Shown here piece after piece: positions 54,845 to 64,000 of a stretch of DNA of 64,000 bases; within the stretch, counting starts at the first letter, position 1; the number at the start of each line of letters is the position of its first letter. The stretch is from Durusdinium trenchii. Its lineage: Eukaryota > Sar > Dinophyceae > Suessiales > Symbiodiniaceae. The notes under the pieces were generated by a model. The model was not told where the DNA came from. It ran no database searches and saw only the letters and a program-made list of their open reading frames with translations. Made by a program: the position numbers and the translations under genes. The stretch covers positions 626,023-690,022 of the forward strand of contig CAXAMN010023339.1 in assembly GCA_963970005.1 (NCBI GenBank). Direction: 5' to 3'.

Positions 54845-56141
54845 GTGGGGATTCTGCGAGTTGGAGCCCCGATGGACTAAGCCAGGACACCCCTTGCATC
54901 TCCAGCCAGGACACCCCTTGGATGGTGCCTGGTCGGTACGACCACTGTCACGAAATCGAACGGGCACCAATCATGCCGATGGTGAAGGTTTGAGCGTGTG
55001 CACGGCCCTGTTCTTCATTTGAGAGACAGAAAATGCGTTGCAAATATATAGTTGGTGGCTGGTGCTTGTTGGATCCCCTCCCAGATCTCTATATATATAT
55101 ATATCCGTATTTATTTATCTATATAAATATATACGATAGATATAGGTACTGATATACACTCCTTTCGTCACATCGGGGGTGCGTGATCCACCGCTGTGAT
55201 CGTCAATCGGACGGGACCTGTTTACATTCCGCGGCGCAGCTGGCGGTGCAACGTGGGCTTTTGAAGCCGTCCTACCTGGCAGTGGATGCTACCAGTCACG
55301 TCTAGGCCCGGGGTTCACATGTGCATGGGAGCAGCTGGGAGCGCCCTGAGCAGATGGTTGAGGGTTTTTCCTTTTGAAAAACTCTGCATTTCCTTTTGAA
55401 AAACTCTGGCTTCGTAGAGTTCACCACCTTTGGTATTCGGATTTCATGGTCCAAAGGACTCCATCCAGGGGACTGAGTCGGCCCCACGAAGGGCACCGTG
55501 TGGAAGGACTGCGTCTTCGAAGAGGTCCCACTGACTTTCAAGGACCAGTGGTGTGAATGTCAGTGAATGGGCATGGCCCACCAAGCCATAATGCATCAGG
55601 CAGAACATGTTTGGGCTGTGGATTTGGGGATGGGTCAAAACCTGGAGCCCTGGTCCACGATGTAAATGTAGCTGTAGCTTCACATTTCAGGTGGGGCAAC
55701 CGGTCGGCATCCTGGTTTGCCATTTCTGAAAACGATCACAATTTGCAGACCATTGCAGTCTTATATCTCAGCTCGCCGCAGTAGAACCTAGGATATACCT
55801 AGGATGACGTGAAGATAGGTGCCCCAACACCAACAGTTTGATTTTGCATGTTTTTTCATATGTTCCATGACCTGAACACAGTATATATATATATAGGGTC
55901 ATGGGGGACGGTTACATTCTGACATAGTTTTGACACTGACACAGTTTGACTTGTATTTTCTCGATGGTTTTGGGTGCATCCTCGATTCCCGACCAGCCGA
56001 ATCGGATGTCCTGCAAGGCCCCAAATACCATTCTCTGAAAGCGTCTTTATTGTTAAGAAAAACATCCGAAAAGGAGGTACCTGGACCCTAGGGGTGAGTA
56101 GATGCCCCCCATAGGACATGTGAAAGCTGTGCCTGGTACAG
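54845..56141. other. No resolved gene
   Basis: Includes an A/T microsatellite at about 55090-55140. 55340-55410 has a near-tandem 'tccttttgaaaaactctg' pair (55367 and 55391). No motif is recognised. Confidence 0.45.
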
Positions 56142-56362
56142 GTGAAGGTTCCCGCTGTGCCGGGCTGGTGCTATTCTCACTTCGCCTGTGATTCAGAGGA
56201 GTTTGAGCCTGTACAGTTTGCACGTCCATGTTTCAAGGGCTGCATGGCCGAATCTATATGGACAATCCCATTTCGGAGGCCAGGTAGCAGGCCTCTTTGC
56301 TTGGCGAGCCCGACTGGGTCACTTTGCTTCCAAATGTCACTGGTGGTTGCTCTCTCACCTGG
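56142..56362 (+). CDS. Exon-like pair, unrecognised host gene
   Basis: 56142-56216 or longer (VKVPAVPGWCYSHFACDSEE) follows a tacag acceptor. 56284-56362 (GLFAWRARLGHFASKCHWW) lies between ccag and the strong donor ggtaagt. The first frame is also open through to 56280, so it may be one exon read in a different frame. The second piece is hydrophobic at its end. No family is recognised. It belongs to the plus-strand gene row and may be part of a gene extending to about 57.1 kb, where SAEVFGSAMIHQSFMDLPI (56965-57030) is another coding-like piece. Confidence 0.35.
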
Positions 56363-57635
56363 GTAAGTATACAAGTGCAGTAAAGTTTTTGAGTGAACAA
56401 CTGCAGCAGACCCCTACTTTATGTGATATTTGCAGGCAAGATGCTTCGGGGGACAAGAGATGCACAAGTCGGTTGTGTTTAAACAATGATTTATATAAAA
56501 TGGTTTGCGTGCTGTTTTGTTTGTTGATTTCAATGGGTAGGCTGTTGAAGTGAGTGGTTGGTCTTTTCTTGATTGCTTAGTCTTACATGTTCGATGATGC
56601 TTTGTTGTTCTCCAAGCTGAGAGGAGTTGCTTGCGGCCTGATTCTTATCCTTGCCGGCGCATTTGAGAACCCCAGTTTGGGGTGGGCCGGACACTTTGAA
56701 CATGGGCCAAGGGGATCGGCAAACTGATAGCTCCATCAGGTGCCTCGTTCTCATCCGCTCATCTTTCATTCTTTATCACCGTCCCCTTTGCCTGGCTGCC
56801 CACCAACAGAGAATGGACAGCACACCATGTCCCCAACGGTTCGTACAGTGGTTCGCGATGGCAGGATGGCCATTCCAAGACCTACAGAGTGTATAGGGCC
56901 TACTGCTGGTGCAGGAAGAACGTCACTGGAGGCCTGCGCCAACTCGGCACCCTGCACAGATAGCTCCAGATTCTGCTGAAGTCTTTGGATCCGCCATGAT
57001 CCACCAATCTTTCATGGATCTGCCCATCTCCGCCAAAAATAGCTGCAGGGTGCCACAGACTGCGAGGTGTTCTCCAAATGAGGTCAGCTGGAACGCGCAT
57101 CGCTGAGCAGCTGGTCCTCCCACCTCCGCGGTTGGATGGTTCGAAAAATGGCTGCTGATGGACTGATGGACGAATCCAGGGTAGATCCGCTGTTTGTCAG
57201 AACCAGAGGAAGCTCATTATAGTGGCTATATAATAGTTATTGGAATATAAAAACTACGCTCGGATTGCGCGTTGGGAACGCCTCGGATGCGGCACTCGCA
57301 TTGGAACGCGGGGTTCGACGCGCGGCTCAAAGGATCCCATTCCAACCTCGGTTGAGATGGACAGATGTCACCTCCACAGTCGAGTTGCATGGAGATGGAC
57401 ACATGGGGCGACACATGCCAGAACAGGTGGATAAAAACCACCCTTTTTGGGGGTGACGGATTGAACAGGTGGGACAGTGTGGTAGAAGAGGTCAATCGAT
57501 CCATCTTGGATGTCCCACGCGCAAACTCGAAGAAGTTGGTTCATGGATTCTTTTTCAAACGAGCTACTAATAGCTTCCTGTTGCTAGTAGCGATGGCCTC
57601 CAACCTAGTAACTTCTTGTTACTAGTCGTCAGCTC

Positions 57636-57797
57636 ATGGAGTTTCATCTTCCTGGATGGATTTCACACCTGAGGCTGGCCAACACGGCCTGGGCCTTCGG
57701 CAAGCTGGAGATGTTGAGCCTCGACCTCGGGTTCATCGGTCGATGCTCGCCCAGGGATCGGAGCATGGCGGTTGATATCGCGGATGCGATGGCATGA
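57636..57797 (+). CDS. Short exon with an LANTAWAFGKL motif (OPR/RAP-like)
   Basis: A 53-codon open stretch ending at TGA 57795-57797 contains ISHLRLANTAWAFGKLEMLS. LANTAWAFAKL-type repeats are characteristic of octotricopeptide/RAP-family organellar RNA-binding proteins, which are numerous in algae and dinoflagellates. Only one repeat is present, so this is a terminal exon or a gene fragment. Just upstream (57560-57628) are CTAGTAGC-type words, also seen near 24446-24496 and 27498. Confidence 0.4.
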   Translation: MEFHLPGWISHLRLANTAWAFGKLEMLSLDLGFIGRCSPRDRSMAVDIADAMA

Positions 57798-57943
57798 AGG
57801 GCATCATTATTAAACCTGGACCCGCCCCTACAAAGGCGTGAAGCTTTGGTTCCTTAGTAGCTGTGCATCCTCGGAACCCTCCATTTCATAGCTTCCAAAG
57901 ACGGTCACAGCACATGATAGATACACCAATTTCGAATTGAATT

Positions 57944-57956
57944 GGGGGGGGGGGGG
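57944..57956. repeat. G13 homopolymer near the LINE 3' side
   Basis: Thirteen G on the plus strand (C13 on the LINE sense strand), about 335 bp beyond the ORF2 stop. It may lie close to the 3' boundary of the LINE, but this cannot be proved here. Confidence 0.6.
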
Positions 57957-58291
57957 CATAGATTTTGTTTTTTAATTGTGGACCTGGTTCTATTGTAGTG
58001 TGAAATTTGCAAAAAACTGCGTATGGTTGTTCCGCAAGAACTCTACTCTAATTAGTGCGACCGTATTGCTGTTGGTTGGAATCCTGTGGGGCAGCTTTTT
58101 GTTGAGCCCTTTTTTGGAGCACCTGTTAGGTTGTTTGTGCCATCTCTTACTCAACCAATGGGCGTGCATTCTTTTTACCAAGGGCGATTCCCAACCAATG
58201 GGTTTTGCGGCTTTGCGACGTGGTGCACACCCGTATTAGGTGGCGCTGGGACCCCCCAGGAAACGTGAGGGCCACAGACAATCCTAAAGTC

Positions 58292-61200
58292 CTATGCGCC
58301 GCCAAGCGCAGCTTTCGAAGCTGGTGGCCAAAGACGTGTCAACTGATGAAGATTGCCCTCTGGAGGGTGAAGGTAGTGCCAGAGAGCCGCGAGACTGGAA
58401 TATGCCAGCTTGGGCCTGCAGTTGAAGCCACTGAAATAGCGTTTGTAGCCAAAAATCAGCATGGAGGAACATCGAGGAATCCAGGCGGAAGGAAAACCCT
58501 CAGGTTGAACCTCAAACAACCACTTCAGCACAAGGCCCCAAATACGGAGCTGAGCTCCCAAAGTCTTCGAAGCAAGATCAGCAGCGACCGACTGGTCTCG
58601 CAATTCCCAGCGTAAAGGCTTCTTTGACGTCCGAACAGGTGTAGTCGACCTGGTCTGCAAAGAAAAATCTGCATACAGTTCTAAAATGGAAATAGGCTCG
58701 GAGTGCTGGCACCAAGTCAAATTATTCCACCATGTACACAACCTCTGACAGAAAAGGCGACCGAAAGGGAACCCTTGAGCCATCAGAGCATCGACATCGA
58801 AGGGGACCAAAGCCACCACCTCACCATCAGGAATCAAAAGGGCAGGATCAGGAAGTTGCCAGCCCTGCAAATGACGCTCGGAGGGCAGTTCAGCCAAAGA
58901 CTGCTTGCAGCTAGTGGCCCAAAAACGATGAATAGCCCGAACACCAGCACAAAGGTGGGCATGCTGTTGAGACGCCTTCTCCAAGCGTCTAAAAATCCCA
59001 CTGGGATGGCCCTGGATAGCCGATTTGGCATCAGCATCGACCAAACCATTCAGGCGAGCTTCATCACGTAATACAGGGTCCGAAACCGACTGCCATCGGA
59101 CGTGAGCCTTGACCTTATGAGTCACTATCGAGTCCGGAGGGCGCTGCAAAACGTGCCACCAAATACGTGTCCAAATGTCATCATGACCCTCATAGACATA
59201 GGCATCAAGAGATAGCCTCCGAGACAGGAGCTTCCGGAAGCGAAACAAGACTGCCTCGCAGTCAGCGAAAAGGTCAAGGCGGGAAAAGTTCTGAAGCGCC
59301 CAGAGCACAGCCATAGCCTCTCCCCGATATGGGGTTTGATCAATGCCAGGGACAAGCCCCTTAGCCACGAGAAAACTTTTCTTCCCAGCCACACGTCGAA
59401 CTGCAAAGCCAGCAATAGCAAACGTACGCTGTGTATTGAAGAAACAGCTTCCGTCAGTGTACACCTGACCACTCGTCGAGGGCGAAGGCAACTGAAGGGC
59501 TGGAAAATCACCACACGCTTCCTGCTTCCACAGCCAAAGGTCGTCAACTGCAGGGCACAAGCCATAGTGCAGCGTCGCCATCGGCCGCTGGCGGAGCCAC
59601 CGAAGTGTCAAAGCACAGTCAGTGCGAACACGAGCATGACCATCACATTCAAGAATCCGGTGATCACGACCATCACGTGAAGAACAGGATGGGCAACGGT
59701 CAGATTTGACTTGGGCTGCATAACGAGTCAAGACTTCATGGGTGATATTTTTCCCACCAACGACAGTGCGCAAGATTCCCTGCTCCTGGGGAGTCATGTC
59801 TTTGAGGCTAGCCAAACAAGGCTCGGGGTCAAAGGATGACAAGTCGAAATCCCGGCGATGTGCAAGAGCTCTGCAAACATGCTGCCTCCATGCCACAGTC
59901 AGGAAACTGTGCAAGGCGCCCCAGCTGTCATGCAACCAAGCCACACGAAGGCCTGATTCCAGCACCAAAAAGCCCTCAGCAAGCGGTGTAATGCCAACAG
60001 CCAAGAAGGTCTTGCGAAGCGCTTGAGCCGGTCCAGATTTGCCGGAGGCAGCAGAAATCACCAAGTGGTCAAGAAAGCTTGTACGCATACCTGGGAAAAT
60101 GCGCATGAACCGGCGCCAAAAGCGCAATGTTCTGACCAAGTTGGCAAATTGGGGATCAAGATCTGGATCGAAAACTGCAAGGGCCAATAAGGTGGATCCA
60201 CCAGAGCCAACATACCCCATAGAGCGTCCAATGGGCCCACGAAGTTCCTTCCACTGTAGATTCGTTGTATGGACAAGCTCCGCCCCATAAAGGGCCTTCC
60301 CAAGGCCAGCTGATCGGGCCATGGTCACCTTGAAGGAGCGTGGCAGATAGCGCTTGTTGCGCAGTTTAGCAAGGCATGACTTAGCTTTGCCCCAGCGCTT
60401 GCGCGTCACTTTCTTGGAGACTTTGCCAGTATATGCCATGTCACAACCAAGGTCAGCTCCAGCACGTAGGACCGGAAAAAGTTGACCATCAATCTGCAGG
60501 GACTCAAGATCTTTCCTTGTAGAGCCATGGGATCCCCATAGCCAGCTTTTGGGCACGGAAAGGTCCATACGCCAAGCCGCCAACATAGTGGTCAACTTCT
60601 GTAGTGCAGCATGCAGTTCGGGGACACTGTCGGCAATGACGCCCCAGTTATCAGCATAAAAAGCCGCCTCAACAGTGGAATCATCAGCTTGGACAACTCT
60701 CGAAGCAAGAAAGGAAATAGAGGCCATGCAAGCCACCGCAAAAGCGCAGCCCTCTGGTATCCCTGTACTGCTGGGTACACCGTCAGGTGAGGTCTGACCC
60801 AAGATCTCCAAATGACGAACGAGGTGCCGGAGTGCCTCCGCAAAGGCAACCACATATTCACGAGGAAGCCCAATGCGAGCCAACAGTGCAATGAGCGGCC
60901 AGCGGGGCACCGCATTATAGCATTTGATGATATCCAGAACTGCTCCGCATCTCTCAACATTGGCCATACGGGCATCCTCGAGCGTGCAGAGAGTAAAAGC
61001 TGCCAACATATCTGCACTCGAACCGGCCAATCCACCCGCAATGGATGCAGGCATCAAAGTGCGCAAGTATGCCAGTACCTGCAGGGAGCGGAAACGGGAC
61101 CAGCAACGGTAGAGGCGGCTGAGGACTGTAATCGGCCTCGTGGCCAAAGGATCCAGTGGAACTTCATCGCTCTTGGCAAGTAGGGTGACCTTGGCTTGCA

Positions 61201-63496
61201 ACAAGCGAGCCGGCCAGCCCACACCAGCTTCAGCGAGCCTGAATATCTGAAACAGCCATTGGAGGATAGTCCCATGCATGGAGCGAAGATCACCAGCAGT
61301 GAGCCCGTCACTACCACGAGCACTTCCAGACTTCACACCTCGAAGCATGTCATGCCAAGAATCCTCAGTGAAATCTTGATAAGGACAGCTAGGGCAATCC
61401 TCCAAACAAGTCACAAAGCGGCAGGCTTGATCCCACTGCTCGTCATCCTCAGGATCATCACGACCCCAAAAAGCAGACCAAGCATCCCCAGCCTCTTGAA
61501 TCATCGATTGAACATCGACCGTATAGTGTTTCTGCGTAATGACAAGCTCCTGAGTACGCAGCTTCAGTGGTGCATCCAAAAGAAGGAAAGGCGCATCAAT
61601 TGAGCGAAGAAACACCTGTTGATCCTGAAAAGAAACCGGGAGCCCGGCACGAAAACAGGTCAAATCACCCTGGCATCGAACCCGCAAAAGACCAGTTTTA
61701 GGCCATCTTTGACGACAAACCTGAATGGCGCTGGTATGAGCAAAGGCAAACAAAGGTGGGGATTGATACTCCCGAATGGAACCAAAAGCTCTTTTGCCAC
61801 CTTTATTGCAGTCAAAAACCATAGCGGAAGCAAACTTTCGGCATTCCTGAAGTCGGACCTGCTGCTCTTGAGTCCGCACAAGAGTGGAAAGTTCAGCAAG
61901 AATCTCAGAAACGAAAGGGCGGCTCGGCAAAGGAGTAGGGAGAAAAATCCTCAAGTGCCGGAGCGACCACTGTGGAAATCCTCCAGGAAACCCATTCGCA
62001 GCTCGAATAGCCACCCAAAGCTCCTCACAAATGGCAGCTGAAGTCCGGGAATGTAGTTTCTCCAGATTAGCCATCAAACCCAAAAGACTGGAAAGGCGGC
62101 GAACTTGCTTGACCTTCAAACGCAGATCACGGTCTGGCTGGAGCACCGAGCATTGGTACTCACCCTCCCTGGCCCGAGCAACCACAGGTCCCACCGCTCG
62201 AATTCTGCGAAAGAGCGGGCCACGACATCGCCCAAGGTACGAACGAGAAACAGGGCGAGGTTCGCCTGTCGGAGTCACACTGCTTTGAGCAAGAGCCTCA
62301 TCAAAAGCAACTGCAAAACAATGCAGGGCATCGGCCGGGGAATGTGCAGCAATGGCACGTCCAAATTTGCCACAACGCTTCTTGCAAGAATCCTCACAAG
62401 CACTGTCAAAAGTGTCCGGATCAATGAGCAAAGATGAGGAATCCCTTGGCAGATGCCACACAATACGATCACGCACCAGTACATCGAGGTCGAAGTGCGC
62501 TTCCAGCACAGGATGCGCAGCAAAAGTGTGGAGCTTGCACGTTTGACAAAGGGTCATTGCTGCAGCCGCCTGATCATTTCCAAGGATGAAAGACTTCCGG
62601 GCTGCACCATTGGAGTTCCAAGAAGTATAACCAGGCTCACCCCCTAAGAGTTGGCAAGAGTGATCCGCCAAATCACGCCATCCCATTCGTACAAGCATAG
62701 GCCAATGAGGGAGCTCAGCGATGTCAACATTGAAATCTCCCATGATGATGGCCGGGCCTCTGTAAACAGCAGCTCGCTGGACAGCTGTCTGCATGATCTC
62801 TTGTAGCAAAGCCCAAGGATTCTCATGTGAGCGATGCTTGGTCGGACCATAAAGGACTGCCACATAGATGTCCAAGCCAAAACCTAAGGAGCAGACTCCG
62901 TCACAAAAACGAGTCGAAGTTGCCACAGCATCAGGCAAAGACTGTGGATATGGCCTGATGGGCCAAGCTGAAATCAGAGCCGTACCACCAGCACGCCCAC
63001 GAAAGCCACCACTGGAGCCCAAATGCTGAACTGGATCACTGGAACGAAAAAAGAGGCCAGCTTTTCGACAGTCAGCACGAAGGCTTGTCAGTGCCTCGGA
63101 TGTGGCAGAAGTCTCACTGGCCCCCCAGATTCCCGGGCCCCATTGCTGTATAGTGGGCATGTGCCCCCAAAGCTGAGTAGGATTGAAGGAACCAATAGTC
63201 AAAGGTCCAGGATGCAAGGCCTCCCCAATCCGAACAGGACCAAAGAAAGTGTCATGTATCAAAGTCTTCCGCACACACCGCCCATAGCAGGCAGCAGAGT
63301 TGGAAGAACAATCACCAGCACAAAAATCGTCAAACCACAAGAATTCCGAATACTGCAATGAATTGGCATAAGAATGCTCGAAGGTAGAAGGCGAGCATGT
63401 CAAATTGGGCATCAAATTCAGCACTGTGTTGGACAACTGCTGAGCACAAGCGTCACTGTAACGCAAGAAAAAACCCAGAATCATCCAAAGTCTCAT
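58292..63496 (-). CDS. LINE ORF2: endonuclease-reverse transcriptase-RNase H
   Basis: 1734 codons from the ATG at 63496. Residues 80-100 contain GPVRIGEALHPGPLTIGSFN. Endonuclease: SFN about 103-105, Glu in WGASETS about 128, YVAVLYGP about 211-218, IIMGDFNVD 250-258 and HFD about 334-336. RT: motif A GAVLDIIKCYNAVP with Asp about 855, motif B-like SSTGIPEGCAFAVACMAS, motif C FYADNW at 946-951. RNase H: YTDGS with Asp 1348, then RGEAMAVLWAL, FADCEAV and LVDADAKSA, giving the D-E-D-D set. A Cys/His-type CPSCSSRDGRDHRILECDGH lies between RT and RNase H. Motif C has Asn for the second Asp. The upstream ORF1 is in the same frame, separated by one UGA. Confidence 0.92.
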   Translation of the reverse strand: MRLWMILGFFLRYSDACAQQLSNTVLNLMPNLTCSPSTFEHSYANSLQYSEFLWFDDFCAGDCSSNSAACYGRCVRKTLIHDTFFGPVRIGEALHPGPLTIGSFNPTQLWGHMPTIQQWGPGIWGASETSATSEALTSLRADCRKAGLFFRSSDPVQHLGSSGGFRGRAGGTALISAWPIRPYPQSLPDAVATSTRFCDGVCSLGFGLDIYVAVLYGPTKHRSHENPWALLQEIMQTAVQRAAVYRGPAIIMGDFNVDIAELPHWPMLVRMGWRDLADHSCQLLGGEPGYTSWNSNGAARKSFILGNDQAAAAMTLCQTCKLHTFAAHPVLEAHFDLDVLVRDRIVWHLPRDSSSLLIDPDTFDSACEDSCKKRCGKFGRAIAAHSPADALHCFAVAFDEALAQSSVTPTGEPRPVSRSYLGRCRGPLFRRIRAVGPVVARAREGEYQCSVLQPDRDLRLKVKQVRRLSSLLGLMANLEKLHSRTSAAICEELWVAIRAANGFPGGFPQWSLRHLRIFLPTPLPSRPFVSEILAELSTLVRTQEQQVRLQECRKFASAMVFDCNKGGKRAFGSIREYQSPPLFAFAHTSAIQVCRQRWPKTGLLRVRCQGDLTCFRAGLPVSFQDQQVFLRSIDAPFLLLDAPLKLRTQELVITQKHYTVDVQSMIQEAGDAWSAFWGRDDPEDDEQWDQACRFVTCLEDCPSCPYQDFTEDSWHDMLRGVKSGSARGSDGLTAGDLRSMHGTILQWLFQIFRLAEAGVGWPARLLQAKVTLLAKSDEVPLDPLATRPITVLSRLYRCWSRFRSLQVLAYLRTLMPASIAGGLAGSSADMLAAFTLCTLEDARMANVERCGAVLDIIKCYNAVPRWPLIALLARIGLPREYVVAFAEALRHLVRHLEILGQTSPDGVPSSTGIPEGCAFAVACMASISFLASRVVQADDSTVEAAFYADNWGVIADSVPELHAALQKLTTMLAAWRMDLSVPKSWLWGSHGSTRKDLESLQIDGQLFPVLRAGADLGCDMAYTGKVSKKVTRKRWGKAKSCLAKLRNKRYLPRSFKVTMARSAGLGKALYGAELVHTTNLQWKELRGPIGRSMGYVGSGGSTLLALAVFDPDLDPQFANLVRTLRFWRRFMRIFPGMRTSFLDHLVISAASGKSGPAQALRKTFLAVGITPLAEGFLVLESGLRVAWLHDSWGALHSFLTVAWRQHVCRALAHRRDFDLSSFDPEPCLASLKDMTPQEQGILRTVVGGKNITHEVLTRYAAQVKSDRCPSCSSRDGRDHRILECDGHARVRTDCALTLRWLRQRPMATLHYGLCPAVDDLWLWKQEACGDFPALQLPSPSTSGQVYTDGSCFFNTQRTFAIAGFAVRRVAGKKSFLVAKGLVPGIDQTPYRGEAMAVLWALQNFSRLDLFADCEAVLFRFRKLLSRRLSLDAYVYEGHDDIWTRIWWHVLQRPPDSIVTHKVKAHVRWQSVSDPVLRDEARLNGLVDADAKSAIQGHPSGIFRRLEKASQQHAHLCAGVRAIHRFWATSCKQSLAELPSERHLQGWQLPDPALLIPDGEVVALVPFDVDALMAQGFPFGRLFCQRLCTWWNNLTWCQHSEPISILELYADFSLQTRSTTPVRTSKKPLRWELRDQSVAADLASKTLGAQLRIWGLVLKWLFEVQPEGFPSAWIPRCSSMLIFGYKRYFSGFNCRPKLAYSSLAALWHYLHPPEGNLHQLTRLWPPASKAALGGA

Positions 63497-63568
63497 CCAA
63501 ATCGAGGATCGGGCAAAAGGCCGCCCTGAAGGACGAACCCCGTGTGAATGGCGGCCATGCCCCCACCG

Positions 63569-63571
63569 TCA
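63569..63571 (-). promoter_or_regulatory. In-frame UGA-CGG between LINE ORF1 and ORF2
   Basis: ORF1 ends CTG-TGA-CGG-TGG and the same frame then stays open through 24 codons into the ORF2 ATG at 63496. UGA followed by CGG is the classical leaky context used by several plant RNA viruses for readthrough. A fusion by readthrough is possible; reinitiation at the ATG 72 nt later is the alternative. Confidence 0.55.
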
Positions 63572-64000
63572 CAGTGCACCATCAGTCTCCTTGCGGGCAC
63601 GCTTTCCCATGCCCACGCTCTCTTCAACTTCAGCGAGCCGACCAACGACATCACTTTTGATGGTGTCGAGCTTGGAGTTCATGTTCTTCTCCATTTGTCC
63701 CATCAAGCGCTCCATGGATGCAACCAATGTTTGGGTAGTAGCTGCATTGGATTTCTCCAACTCATGCAACTTCTGCTTGGTGAAGGAGGCCTCCTCACGC
63801 ATGTGCTCGACACTCTGAGCAGTTGCATTGATCTTATCCTCATTGGCCTTCTGAAGAGCCAGGACTGTATCATTGAGCTTGTCCATCTTATCATGAGCCT
63901 GGCGAAGCTGAGCACCAACCTCAGCTGCAATCTGAGCCTGAATCTCGCACTTGACTTCAGCCATACGAGAGACCGCACTGGCCTGAGCCACTCGACCAGA
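63569..64000 (-). CDS. LINE ORF1: coiled-coil protein, truncated by the window edge
   Basis: At least 143 codons; the frame is open at the window end, so the true start lies beyond 64000. The visible part is almost all heptad-type coiled coil (AQLRQAHDKMDKLNDTVLAL; HELEKSNAATTQTLVASMER; MNSKLDTIKSDVVGRLAEVE) ending in a basic KRARKE. LINE ORF1 proteins often trimerise through such coils and bind RNA. No RRM or zinc knuckle is visible in this part. Confidence 0.75.
   Translation of the reverse strand, partial: SGRVAQASAVSRMAEVKCEIQAQIAAEVGAQLRQAHDKMDKLNDTVLALQKANEDKINATAQSVEHMREEASFTKQKLHELEKSNAATTQTLVASMERLMGQMEKNMNSKLDTIKSDVVGRLAEVEESVGMGKRARKETDGAL

Larger units (their letters stand above)
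58292..64000 (-). mobile_element. Near-complete LINE (APE-RT-RNase H), 5' end beyond the window
   Basis: A coiled-coil ORF1 is followed by a 1734-codon ORF2 with apurinic-type endonuclease, RT and RNase H domains, all intact, on the minus strand. The domain order fits the I-type group of non-LTR elements. The motif RIGEALHPGP before the endonuclease is, to my knowledge, common in dinoflagellate LINE proteins. The 3' end lies at or below about 58.29 kb and is not defined by a poly-A tail. The absence of stops suggests a young copy. Confidence 0.85.

Noticed and set aside
58770-58785. TGGCTCAAG match to the spliced leader inside LINE ORF2
   Set aside because: Only nine bases, inside a coding region, expected by chance.
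60039-63361. Plus-strand ORFs within the LINE
   Set aside because: Antisense of the intact ORF2, which carries all the catalytic motifs.

Overview
This window is nuclear DNA from a eukaryote, most probably a dinoflagellate of the Symbiodiniaceae type. Three things point there. Short exons (about 55-180 bp) can be joined in frame only if GC-AG and GA-AG introns are allowed beside GT-AG. Sequences resembling the dinoflagellate spliced leader (DinoSL) occur. Retroelement density is very high, with APE-RT-RNase H LINE and copia-like remains. No bacterial-style genes, rRNA, tRNA or CRISPR were seen. A run of 100 N (32789-32888) is an assembly gap.

Layout. 0.5-2.6 kb is a repeat field built around a short motif, with CTG-rich tracts and a 266 bp tandem duplication. 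6.4-8.2 kb holds a copia Pol C-terminal relic and a frameshifted unknown coding region. 8.3-17 kb is mostly intergenic or intronic with scattered repeats. From 17.1 kb the plus strand carries a row of host genes: an MA3-domain (PDCD4/eIF4G-type) gene (17.1-20.4 kb); a 10-exon glycosyltransferase of the capsular-polysaccharide-synthesis family (21.79-29.33 kb, 343 codons, all junctions in phase); a tentative gene at 29.55-32.4 kb; an unrecognised gene at 34.0-40.1 kb; and a second unrecognised gene with exons at 40.7-41.0 kb and 54.7-54.84 kb. More exon-like blocks follow at 56-58 kb.

The last-named gene is split by a 13,464 bp minus-strand retroelement (41122-54585) bounded by 400 bp direct repeats that differ at one base. 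Its RT protein has an N-terminal GIY-YIG nuclease, a CxC motif and a C-terminal RT, the permuted order described for N-terminal-EN Penelope-like elements (Naiad/Chlamys). Unlike usual PLEs it carries about seven further ORFs, among them a Myb/SANT protein and a duplicated helical protein family. Most ORFs have a DinoSL-like motif 36-55 nt before the ATG. The ORF before the RT is in the same frame as the RT and is separated from it by one UGA. I consider this element the main discovery candidate.

From 58.29 kb to the window end lies a minus-strand LINE with an intact 1734-codon APE-RT-RNase H ORF2 and a coiled-coil ORF1 running off the edge. ORF1 and ORF2 also share one frame, separated by a single UGA followed by CGG. 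Both RTs have YxDN in place of YxDD. Both large retroelements are antisense to the host genes. Gene models are hand-derived from the raw sequence; family names rest on recognised motif patterns, not on searches.
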